A DNA stretch of 64,000 nt. It comes from DATEGZ01 sp035519535 (lineage in GTDB: Bacteria > Acidobacteriota > Vicinamibacteria > Vicinamibacterales > SCN-69-37). Positions 34,071-41,865 of the stretch are shown here, piece after piece. The notes under the pieces are model-generated. The model saw nothing but the letters and a program-made list of their open reading frames with translations, did not search any database and was not told the DNA's origin. The translations under genes and the position numbers were made by a program. The stretch's first letter is position 1, and the number at the start of each line of letters is the position of its first letter. Location of the stretch: positions 1-64,000 of the forward strand of contig DATIWF010000062.1 in assembly GCA_035519535.1 (NCBI GenBank), given 5' to 3'.

Positions 34071-35660
34071 TCAGTCGCGCTCGGCGCCGGGCCGGCCGTT
34101 CTCGACCTGGAACGACGCGCGCGTCATCAATGGCGCGTCGGGGCGCGTGACGTAGTCCACGCCGAGGTAGACCGCGCGCATGGACGCCGGCGTCACCGTG
34201 CATCGCACGTAGCCACGCTGGCCGTTGAAGTACTTCACGAAGGGATTCTCGTCGAGCATCGACGCCGTGCGCACACCCCGGTCCGCGCCGTCGCCGCCCG
34301 ACGAGATGGACGTGCCGACGAACTCCGTGCCCACGGTCGGTGACTTGGGATCGGCGAAGTCGAGCTTGAGGTCGTTGACGTAGTTGGCGTGGATGTCGCC
34401 GGTGAGCACGACCGGGTTCGAGGGCCGCGCCTCGCCCAGAAACCGCATCATGCGCTTCAGCTGCGCGTCGTACCCGGGCCACTGATCCATGGAGAACCGC
34501 TGCTCCGGGCCGGCCTGCTGATCGACGCGCGCCATCATGACCTGCTGCGGGATCAGGTGCCAGCGCGCCGGATCCTGACGCAGCCCGTCGAAGAGCCACC
34601 GCTCCTGGACTTCGCCCATCAGCGTGGCCTTCGCGTCGAATACGCCGTCGCAAGGCGCCTTCGTGCCGTCGCCGCACGGCTGGTCGGTCCGGAACTGGCG
34701 CGTGTCGAGAATGTGGAAGGACGCGAGCGTGCCCCAGGTGCCGCGGCGGTAGAACTGCGCAGCCGGCCCTCGCGGCATGGACGTCCGGCGCAGCGGCTGG
34801 TGCTCGTAGTAGGCGCGGTAGGCGGCCGCGCGCTGCAGGAGAAAGGCCTCGGGCGGATCGTGTCCTTCCGAGACGTCGTTGGCGTAGTTGTTCTGGACTT
34901 CGTGGTCGTCCGGCGTCAGGAACCACGGCGCCCGCAGGTGCGCCGCCTGCAGGTGGGGGTCCGTTTTGTACTGCGCGTACCGGTTGCGGTAGTCCTCGAG
35001 GGTCTGGAGCTTGGCGCCGACGTGCTTGCGCACGCGGCCGTCGGTGCCCGCACCCTCGTAGATGTAGTCGCCAAGATGAAAGATGAGGTCGACGTCTTCG
35101 GCCGAGAGGTGATCGTACGCCGTGTAGAGGCCCTGTTCGTAGTGCTGGCAGGAGACGAAGGCAAAGCGCAGCCGATCGGGCGCGGAGGCCGCGGCCGGCA
35201 GCGTCCTCGTGCGGCCGATCGGGCTCTCGGCGCCATCGACCGCGAACCGGTACCAGTACCACCGATCGGGCTCGAGGCCGTCGACCTCGACGTGGACCGA
35301 GTGGGCCCAGTCGGCGGTCGCGATCTCGGAGCCTTTCTGGACGATTCGCCGCAGGCGATCGTCGTCGGCCACTTCCCAGGTCACGCGGACAGGCGCCGGA
35401 TCCATGCCGCCGTCGTGGAGCGGGTCCTGCGCGAGGCGCGTCCAGAGGACGACGCCGGTCGGCGTGGGATCGCCTGACGCCACGCCGAGACTGAACGGAT
35501 TCGCTGCCCAGCGCGGGGAGAAGAGCGAGGCGCCGCGCGCCAGCAGGCGCGCGTACGGCGTCGCGCACAGAAGCGCGCTGCCGACGAGCAGCGACCGGCG
35601 GGAAATGGAGCGATTGAGCCAGGCTTCCAAGCGGGGATTCTGCGTCGTGCGATCGGGCAT
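34071..35660 (-). CDS. PhoD-like alkaline phosphatase/phosphodiesterase
   Basis: A 529-residue Tat-exported protein (SRRSLLVGSALL at about residues 20-31). PhoD N-terminal domain: FSLGVASGDPTPTGVVLWTR. Metallophosphatase core: FAFVSCQHYEQGLYTAY, LIFHLGDYIYEG, PDDHEVQNNY, QQVMMARVDQQ and NPVVLTGDIHANYV. These supply the Asp/His/Asn ligands of the Fe-Ca site. It hydrolyses phosphodiesters or monoesters outside the cytoplasm. The start at 35660 is chosen because it places the Tat signal at the N-terminus. It is next to a PhoX-like gene. Confidence 0.9.
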   Translation of the reverse strand: MPDRTTQNPRLEAWLNRSISRRSLLVGSALLCATPYARLLARGASLFSPRWAANPFSLGVASGDPTPTGVVLWTRLAQDPLHDGGMDPAPVRVTWEVADDDRLRRIVQKGSEIATADWAHSVHVEVDGLEPDRWYWYRFAVDGAESPIGRTRTLPAAASAPDRLRFAFVSCQHYEQGLYTAYDHLSAEDVDLIFHLGDYIYEGAGTDGRVRKHVGAKLQTLEDYRNRYAQYKTDPHLQAAHLRAPWFLTPDDHEVQNNYANDVSEGHDPPEAFLLQRAAAYRAYYEHQPLRRTSMPRGPAAQFYRRGTWGTLASFHILDTRQFRTDQPCGDGTKAPCDGVFDAKATLMGEVQERWLFDGLRQDPARWHLIPQQVMMARVDQQAGPEQRFSMDQWPGYDAQLKRMMRFLGEARPSNPVVLTGDIHANYVNDLKLDFADPKSPTVGTEFVGTSISSGGDGADRGVRTASMLDENPFVKYFNGQRGYVRCTVTPASMRAVYLGVDYVTRPDAPLMTRASFQVENGRPGAERD

Positions 35661-35766
35661 CGGCGGCCTCGAGGCGACGCATTGTAGCCCAGTGGAGGCT
35701 GGCCACGGCACCGGCTGGACGCCGACACCGTGACCAGTGCGAAGGCGCGGGGGTGCGCCGTGGAGG

Positions 35767-37350
35767 TTAGCGGTCGTGGTGACCGCGGCCTTCGGCAAAC
35801 TTGATCTCGAACACCTGATTCATGCCGTGCTGCTGCGTGACGAACCAGCGCGTCGTCTCGGGGTTCAGCGTCCGGTCAAGCAAGCCGCCAATCGAACGGT
35901 CGCCGTCGGAGACGAGGAGGCCGGTGGGCTCGTTGTCCTCCGAGGTCGCGAGCGGGTCGCGTCCGAGCGCGATCAGCCGGCGCGCGAACCACCGGTCGTC
36001 GCGGTCGTGGTCGCCGTCCTTCTCGCACACGCGGTACGCCCAGACGGAGTCGAGCGTGTTCAGCTGGCCGTGCAGGCCGTCGCCGCGATCTTCCGCGGTG
36101 AGGAGCGTGCACCGATCGGCGAACGTGATGTTGTCGAACGACGCGTGGACGGCGTCGCCGAGCACGACGTCGGTGATCGTGCCGAGGGCGCTGTGCCTGT
36201 CGAAGTGCACCCGGAAGATCGCGCCCCACGAGCCGCGCGTCGCGAGCGCCGCCTGATTGCCGGCGTCCGCGTCGGTGTCGCCGGTCACGGTGAAGTAGAA
36301 GGTCTCGAGATCAGCGTCGGGCTGGAACGCCAGGTTCTCCGGCCGCTTGAACGGCGTCGCACCGGCCGCTTTGGCCCGAGCGTTCGCGTCGAAGGCCGCC
36401 GAGCCGTTCGCCGCCGTGTCGTGCACCTGCACCCAGACGGCGCCGTGGTGCGCGCCGGGCGCGTGCAGCGCGACCTGCACTGGTGCGAAGGTGTCGCCGA
36501 CCGGATCACCCGCATGGAACGTGATCGCCGCGCCGTTCACCCAGACCTGCAGCGCGTAGAGCGTGCCGCCGGCCGCCAGGTTCGTGCGGTCATACGGATG
36601 GAACTTGTAGATGAACGAGTTCGGCTGGTGCGCGGTCTTTGGCGAGGCCGCATTGTTCGGCACGACGTTCACGGCCGCGCCGCTCACGTCCTCCGCGATG
36701 ATCAGATCGCCGTCGGCATCCGGGTGGATGCCCTCGAACCCGCCCCGGCCGATCACGCCCTCGAACGTGCGACGCGCCGGCGGCCAGCCGGGCGTGATCT
36801 CGATGACGCCGTTGGTCGTGTTGTTCTCCTGCGTGAACAGCAGCGTGCGCGTGAACGGATCCCACACCGACCCGTCGATCGAGCTGAACCCCGTCAGACC
36901 GGCGCCATTCGTCGGCGTCAGCAGCGTGATGCGATGCGCCGGGTCGTGGACGTCGAGATTGATGCGCGTCACGTAGGCGAGTCCGCCGCCGTTCTCGTGA
37001 CCCTGGAACAGATAGCGCCGGCCGTAGTCGAAGTTGGGCGTCGGCCCGGGCAGGCCGCCGGGCACCTCGAGGTAGGTGTTCTGGTCGGGCTCGGTCTTCG
37101 TCGGGCCCCCGTCGTTCAGGAACCCGAACTTCGTGATGACGCCTGACGGATTCTCGAGCGGGTCGGTCCCCTGCGCGATGCGATCGAGGCGATAGTCGTC
37201 GATGATGACGTTGGCCGGCGATCCGGCGCGCGCGTTGGGCGCCGGCACGCTGTCGTCGATCTCGACGCGGATGGCGGACACCACCGCCGTGGCCGCGACC
37301 ATCGCGGCGCCCAGGAAGAGAACGCGTGGAACCAGGGTGTGCACTCGCAT
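35767..37350 (-). CDS. PhoX-like (DUF839) phosphatase-type exported protein
   Basis: A 527-residue protein starting MRVHTLVPRVLFLGAAMVA after a GGAGG site, with a signal peptide. The beta-propeller of the DUF839/PhoX family is visible as GRRYLFQGHENGGGLAYVTRI, GSVWDPFTRTLLFTQE, GRGGFEGIHPDADGDLIIAED, FKRPENLAFQP and SFDNITFADRCTLLTAED. PhoX enzymes are calcium- and iron-dependent phosphatases. The usual double-arginine is absent, so export is probably by Sec. No clear Pho box was found upstream. Confidence 0.82.
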   Translation of the reverse strand: MRVHTLVPRVLFLGAAMVAATAVVSAIRVEIDDSVPAPNARAGSPANVIIDDYRLDRIAQGTDPLENPSGVITKFGFLNDGGPTKTEPDQNTYLEVPGGLPGPTPNFDYGRRYLFQGHENGGGLAYVTRINLDVHDPAHRITLLTPTNGAGLTGFSSIDGSVWDPFTRTLLFTQENNTTNGVIEITPGWPPARRTFEGVIGRGGFEGIHPDADGDLIIAEDVSGAAVNVVPNNAASPKTAHQPNSFIYKFHPYDRTNLAAGGTLYALQVWVNGAAITFHAGDPVGDTFAPVQVALHAPGAHHGAVWVQVHDTAANGSAAFDANARAKAAGATPFKRPENLAFQPDADLETFYFTVTGDTDADAGNQAALATRGSWGAIFRVHFDRHSALGTITDVVLGDAVHASFDNITFADRCTLLTAEDRGDGLHGQLNTLDSVWAYRVCEKDGDHDRDDRWFARRLIALGRDPLATSEDNEPTGLLVSDGDRSIGGLLDRTLNPETTRWFVTQQHGMNQVFEIKFAEGRGHHDR

Positions 37351-37510
37351 AAAGCCTCCGAACACGTGGTGAAAGACGGACGCGACTCGAACGTCCGAGG
37401 CTAGCGTCTGGCTGTGTCGGAAGCGTGGCGCACGCGTGACGCCGCCGTGATCGTTTCGTAACCAATGCACGACGACGGTGACCGCCGAAAGATTCTGGCG
37501 TCGTTTCCCC

Positions 37511-37528
37511 TATAATCCGGGCGGGCCA
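37511..37528 (+). promoter_or_regulatory. Consensus -10 box of the amidase gene
   Basis: TATAAT at 37511-37516 lies 11 nt before the ATG, with no Shine-Dalgarno sequence. A start site only about 5 nt before the ATG is implied. No good -35 is visible. Confidence 0.55.
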
Positions 37529-39225
37529 TGGATCAATTCGCGTCCCGCCGCCGGTTCTTCGCGATGGTATCGGCCATCGGCGTATCCGCACCGTTTGCGC
37601 GGGCTCTGTGGGCGGATGTGCGACAGGCGCCCAATGCGCGCGTGACGCCGGCGATGGCGCGCGAAGCGGCGCGCCTGTCGGGTCTCGCGTACACCGACGC
37701 CGAGCTCGAGGGTATGACGGCGTCGCTCAATCGCATCCTCGCCCGCGTCGACGATCTCCATCGCAGTTCACCGGGCAACGACGTGCCGTCGCCGGTCATC
37801 TTCAACCCGCGCGTGCCCGGGATGTCCGTGGCCGTGCCGCGGCGCGTGCATCGGCCGAGCACGCCCGCGCGGCAGACGCGGCCGTCGTCGCTCGACGAGC
37901 TGGGATTCTGGCCCGTCACTCAGCTGGCCGATCTCATGCGCCGCCGGGTCGTCTCTGCGACCGAGCTCGCCGAGCTGTCGCTCGCGCGGCTCGAGCGCCA
38001 CAATCCCGCGCTCAATTGCGTGGTGTCGCTGATGACGGACCGCGCGCTCGCGCAGGCGCGCGACCTCGACCGCGAGCTTGCCGGCGGCCGCTACCGCGGC
38101 CTGCTCCACGGGATTCCGTTCGGCGTCAAGGACATCATCGCCGCTCGCGGCTACCCGACGACGTGGGGCGCCAAGCCGTTCGAGCACCGGGTGATCGACG
38201 AGGACGCCGAAGTCGTGAAGCGGCTGACGGATGGCGGCGCAGTGCTCGTCGCCAAGCTCACGAGCGGAGAGCTGGCGTTTGGCGATCAGTGGTTTGGCGG
38301 GCGCACGAACAACCCGTGGAATCCCGCCGAGGGCTCGAGCGGATCGTCGGCCGGCTCGGGCGCGGCCGTCGGCGCCGGCCTGGTGGGGTTTGCGATCGGC
38401 AGCGACACGGGCGGCTCGATCCTTTCGCCCGCCGTCCGTTGCGGCGTCGTCGGCCTGCGGCCGACGTTCGGTCGCGTCAGCCGGCGCGGCGTCATGGCGG
38501 CCGGATGGACGCTCGACAAGGTCGGACCGATCTGCCGCACGGTCGAGGACTGCGCGATCGTGCTGCATGCGATCGCGGGGCCCGATGGCTACGATCTGTC
38601 GGTACCGGACGACCTGCCGTTCGCGTGGGACGCCGCTGAATCCGCGAGGGGCCGGCGCGTCGGGGTGCCGGCCGGCCTGCTCGAGCTGGAGCCGGACGCC
38701 GCGGTACGCGCCAACAACGCGCGCGCGATCGACGCGCTGACGGCGGCGGGCCTCGAGATCCGTCCCATCGACCCGCCGAAGAGCGACCTCAGCTATTTCA
38801 TCGAGTACACCGAGCGGGCCGCCGGATTCGAGACGCTCGTGCAATCGGGGCAGGACGCCGGCGTCGTCGAGCGCGTCCGCAACGACCTGCGCGCGTACCA
38901 TCTGGTCACCGCGGTCGACTACCTCCAGGCCAATCGCGAGCGCCTGCGCTTGATGGATGCCTACGCGCGCGCCACGCGCGACGTGGACGTCGTCGTGTGC
39001 GGCGGCGTCACGCTGCAAGCGAATACCAGCCTGAATCCGATTACCAGCCTCACGGGCCATCCCTGCGTCGCCGTGCCAACGGGGTTCCGGCCGAACGGCA
39101 CGCCGACCGGCTTCACGATGGCCGGGCGTCTGTACGACGAAGCCGGACTGCTCGTCGTGGCCCGCGTCATCGAACGCGCCACCGGCCTTGGCGGCCGTCG
39201 TCCGCGCGTCGGCGGCCAGGACTAG
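37528..39225 (+). CDS. Exported amidase-signature hydrolase
   Basis: A 565-residue protein with SRRRFFAMVSAIGVSAPFA at residues 6-24, a possible Tat signal. The amidase-signature triad Lys-cisSer-Ser is seen in GIPFGVKDIIAA, EGSSGSSAGSGAAVGAG and GSDTGGSI. The region between residues 35 and 120 has a helical AspB-like extension. It hydrolyses amide bonds such as N-acyl compounds; substrate unknown. The phosphatase gene follows 6 bp later, so the two are co-transcribed. Confidence 0.9.
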   Translation: MDQFASRRRFFAMVSAIGVSAPFARALWADVRQAPNARVTPAMAREAARLSGLAYTDAELEGMTASLNRILARVDDLHRSSPGNDVPSPVIFNPRVPGMSVAVPRRVHRPSTPARQTRPSSLDELGFWPVTQLADLMRRRVVSATELAELSLARLERHNPALNCVVSLMTDRALAQARDLDRELAGGRYRGLLHGIPFGVKDIIAARGYPTTWGAKPFEHRVIDEDAEVVKRLTDGGAVLVAKLTSGELAFGDQWFGGRTNNPWNPAEGSSGSSAGSGAAVGAGLVGFAIGSDTGGSILSPAVRCGVVGLRPTFGRVSRRGVMAAGWTLDKVGPICRTVEDCAIVLHAIAGPDGYDLSVPDDLPFAWDAAESARGRRVGVPAGLLELEPDAAVRANNARAIDALTAAGLEIRPIDPPKSDLSYFIEYTERAAGFETLVQSGQDAGVVERVRNDLRAYHLVTAVDYLQANRERLRLMDAYARATRDVDVVVCGGVTLQANTSLNPITSLTGHPCVAVPTGFRPNGTPTGFTMAGRLYDEAGLLVVARVIERATGLGGRRPRVGGQD

Positions 39226-39231
39226 CGCGCG

Positions 39232-40395
39232 GTGCCTCGTTCTCAAAGCGCGCGCGACCTTCAGTTGATCTTCGACCGCGCGCCGTGGCGCTCGCGCCTG
39301 CTGTTCTACGCCGGCGTCTTCTGCTGCTTCGCGCCGGTGGGCCTCTTGAAGGGGATGCAGTCGCTCGGCACCGCCTCGTGGTCCTATCTCGCGATCGAAG
39401 GCGGGCTCTCGGGGCTGCTCGCGGTTGGCTGGGCCGCGTGCGCCATTCACAAGCGGCGATGGCTGCCCGGCGTCATTCTCGCGACGCTCTTTCTGGCCGT
39501 GGGCCTGAGGTACTGGCTGCCCGATCCCTTGGTGCCCGACAGCCTCAGCGGGGCAACGCTCCTTGCGGTCAAGGCCCGCCTCACGTCGATGTCCGTCGCG
39601 ACGCTCTATGTGGTCGTGCTCGCGTACGTCGCGTTCGTCATGTTCATCCTCGGCGAGGGGCGGCGGTCGTTCCGCGCATACACGGAGATCGCCCTCGCGC
39701 GCGAGATTCACGGGTCGCTCGTGCCGGCCACGAGCGGCGCCACGCACGACGCGATCTGGCGCGGCATGTCGCGGCCGAGCGGCGACGTCGGCGGCGATCT
39801 CGTCGACGTCGTCGCCGATCGCGGCGCCTGGTTCGGCTGCGTCGCCGATGTGACGGGGCACGGCGTGGCGGCCGGCGTCCTGATGGGCATGTTCAAAACG
39901 GCGGTGCACGCGAGCCTGCTGGACGCGCGCGACGTGGGCGATCTCATCTCGCGCGTCAACCGCACGCTGTGCCCGCTGACGCAGCCGAACATGTTCGTGA
40001 CGTGCGCGTGCCTGCGGATCGCCGGGCTGCGGCGCATCGAGTACGTGCTGGCCGGGCATCCGTCGTTCCTCCACGTCTCGAAGCGGTCGGGTCAGGCCTC
40101 GTGGGTGGGCTCGCAGCAACTGGCGCTCGCGCTGCGGCCCGAGACGACGTACACGAGCGCCTCGCTCGACGTCGAGCCGGGCGATCTGATCGTGGTGATC
40201 ACCGACGGGCTCCTCGAGGTCTTCGACGCCAGGGGCCGGGAGTTCGGCGCCGACGGCGTCGCGGCGGTGATTCGACCGCTGGCGACGCGCGGGCTGGATG
40301 AAATCGAAGCCGCGGTCTTCGCCGCTGCCCAGCGGCACGGCGGCCAGACCGACGATCAGACGATGCTGCTGCTGCGGCTGCCGGAGGCGGTCTGA
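39232..40395 (+). CDS. Membrane-anchored PP2C/SpoIIE-type serine phosphatase
   Basis: A 387-residue protein initiated by GTG. Four or so membrane helices lie between residues 22 and 140. A short linker EIALAREIHGSLVP, the typical RsbU/SpoIIE entry helix, leads to the PP2C core: SGDVGGDLVDVV, CVADVTGHGVAAGVLMGMFK, VLAGHPSFL, LIVVITDGLLEV and QTDDQTMLLL. The metal-binding aspartates are present. Such enzymes dephosphorylate anti-sigma-factor antagonists in stress signalling. No anti-sigma or antagonist gene is in the window. Confidence 0.9.
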   Translation: MPRSQSARDLQLIFDRAPWRSRLLFYAGVFCCFAPVGLLKGMQSLGTASWSYLAIEGGLSGLLAVGWAACAIHKRRWLPGVILATLFLAVGLRYWLPDPLVPDSLSGATLLAVKARLTSMSVATLYVVVLAYVAFVMFILGEGRRSFRAYTEIALAREIHGSLVPATSGATHDAIWRGMSRPSGDVGGDLVDVVADRGAWFGCVADVTGHGVAAGVLMGMFKTAVHASLLDARDVGDLISRVNRTLCPLTQPNMFVTCACLRIAGLRRIEYVLAGHPSFLHVSKRSGQASWVGSQQLALALRPETTYTSASLDVEPGDLIVVITDGLLEVFDARGREFGADGVAAVIRPLATRGLDEIEAAVFAAAQRHGGQTDDQTMLLLRLPEAV

Positions 40396-40416
40396 CGCGG
40401 CACGCCGAGCGATCGG

Positions 40417-41223
40417 TCAGCGCGGCCGCTCGGCGACGTACGTGAAGCGGGACAGCCGGCCTTCTCGCCCGAGCCGCGCGACGGTCTCGAAGAACTCCTG
40501 CTGCGCGCGATAGGTCTCGTCGCCTTCAATCTCGACGAGCGCCGCGCGTCTCGCCGCCCGGGCCGCGCCACGCCGCTGGGCGATCGCGGTCATGTGCGCG
40601 GTCGAGTCCTCGCGGGTCACGAGACGCAGCCCGCAGCCGGCGATGACGCGGTCATCGTAGTCGGCGGGGACGAAGAGGAAGAAGCCGATCGCGCTGCGGC
40701 GCGCGATCTGGTCGCTCGTGAGCGGGCCCGTGACGACGACCGGATCGGTGAAGAGGAGGCGCCCGCCAGGCGTCAGCACGCGCGCGCACTCGCCGAGGAT
40801 CTGCGGGCGGTCGGGCAGGTGGTTGATCGCATCGATGCAGGTGATCGCGTCGAAGCGGGCGTCGGGGAAGGGCAGGGGCTGGCGGGCGTCCGCGCGCTCG
40901 AACGTCGCCCGCGATGACAGGCCGCGGTCGCTGGCCAGCGCGCGCGCCGTCACGAGCGCCTGCTCGTGAAGATCGATCCCGGTGACCGTGCACCCGGTGG
41001 CCGCGGCGATTCGCAGCGCCGGGCCGCCCGCGCCGCACGCGACGTCCAGCAGCGTCTTCCCCGGCCCGAGATCGAGCCAGCGAATGAACCGATCCTGTTC
41101 GTCGGCCGTGATCCAGCTCTGCTGCCCGATGTCCTCGCCGAAGGCCTCTCGGCGGATGTCTTCGTACAGCGTCGTCTGGAAGTGGCCATAGCTGGCATCG
41201 TAGTGCGTGCGGTGGCCGCTCAC
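40417..41223 (-). CDS. SAM-dependent class I methyltransferase
   Basis: About 268 residues from a GTG at 41223. Motif I is LLDVACGAGGPALRIA, motif II VTGIDLHEQAL, and motif IV ARFDAITCIDAINHLPD, with GGRLLFTDPVVV in the following strand. These bind S-adenosylmethionine. The N-terminus MSGHRTHYDASYGHFQ suits small-molecule methyltransferases. GTG is preferred over the ATG at 41289 because that ATG lies inside a TACAAT -10 box on this strand and GGAG precedes the GTG. Substrate unknown. Divergent from the RHH-like gene. Confidence 0.82.
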   Translation of the reverse strand: MSGHRTHYDASYGHFQTTLYEDIRREAFGEDIGQQSWITADEQDRFIRWLDLGPGKTLLDVACGAGGPALRIAAATGCTVTGIDLHEQALVTARALASDRGLSSRATFERADARQPLPFPDARFDAITCIDAINHLPDRPQILGECARVLTPGGRLLFTDPVVVTGPLTSDQIARRSAIGFFLFVPADYDDRVIAGCGLRLVTREDSTAHMTAIAQRRGAARAARRAALVEIEGDETYRAQQEFFETVARLGREGRLSRFTYVAERPR

Positions 41224-41320
41224 GACAGTTCGCTCCGCGTTGAGATCGTCGCCGGGCCGTGGGCGCCAGGCCGCCGAGATGCCCGCCATTGTAGACCCGG
41301 GACCATCGCGCGGGCTCCGA

Positions 41321-41335
41321 TACAATGGCGCGCGA
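41321..41335 (+). promoter_or_regulatory. -10 box of the RHH-like gene
   Basis: TACAAT at 41321-41326 ends 8 nt before the ATG at 41335, with no Shine-Dalgarno sequence. A TACAAT on the opposite strand at 41288-41293 serves the methyltransferase, giving mirrored promoters. Confidence 0.5.
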
Positions 41336-41841
41336 TGCCGCGCTCGACTCGCCGCCGGCCGACGCGCACCCGGCGTGGCCGACCGCACAAGTACGGCCGA
41401 CCGAGCAAGGTCGTCGCGCTGACGCTCCCGATCGAGGTGATTGAAGCGCTTCGGGCCTCCCACTCCGATCTGGGGTGGGCCGTCGTCAAGCTGGTCGAGA
41501 AGGCGGGGGGGCGCGCGGCGCGGCCGGCCGCCGCGGACTTCCAGCTCGTCGAGGTGGGCGCCGGCGCCTCGCTCATCGTCGTCGATCCGGCGTCCATCGA
41601 GCGGCTGCCCGCGGTGCAGATCGTGCCGTTGTCGGATCACGAGGCGTTTCTGGCGCTCGCGCCCGGCCGCGGCATGGCCGACCTCGAGATCGCGGTCGTC
41701 GATCAGATGGAGCGCCTGCGGGCCGGCACGCCGGAGCGGCGCGCGGCCGAGCGGCTGCGTCAGCAGCTGCGCGCCTGGCGGAAGGACTCGCGGCTGACCT
41801 TCGAGTCCCGATCGATCATCCTCGTCACGCGAAACAAATAG
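41335..41841 (+). CDS. RHH-like conserved hypothetical protein
   Basis: A 168-residue protein with an Arg-rich N-terminus (STRRRPTRTRRGRPHKYGRP). It is followed by KVVALTLPIEVIEALRASHSD, which fits a ribbon-helix-helix DNA-binding segment, and then an alpha/beta domain of unknown kind to the end. The basic arm suggests nucleic-acid binding. The ATG at 41335 is favoured by the -10 box directly upstream; a longer frame reaching 40966 is antisense to the methyltransferase. Alone between convergent ppk1 and the divergent methyltransferase. Confidence 0.65.
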   Translation: MPRSTRRRPTRTRRGRPHKYGRPSKVVALTLPIEVIEALRASHSDLGWAVVKLVEKAGGRAARPAAADFQLVEVGAGASLIVVDPASIERLPAVQIVPLSDHEAFLALAPGRGMADLEIAVVDQMERLRAGTPERRAAERLRQQLRAWRKDSRLTFESRSIILVTRNK

Positions 41842-41865
41842 CCTCGAGTCGCTCGGCGGCCGCCG

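Noticed and set aside
37351..37500. Pho box upstream of the PhoX-like gene
   Set aside because: I looked for paired CTGTCAT-like repeats and found none.
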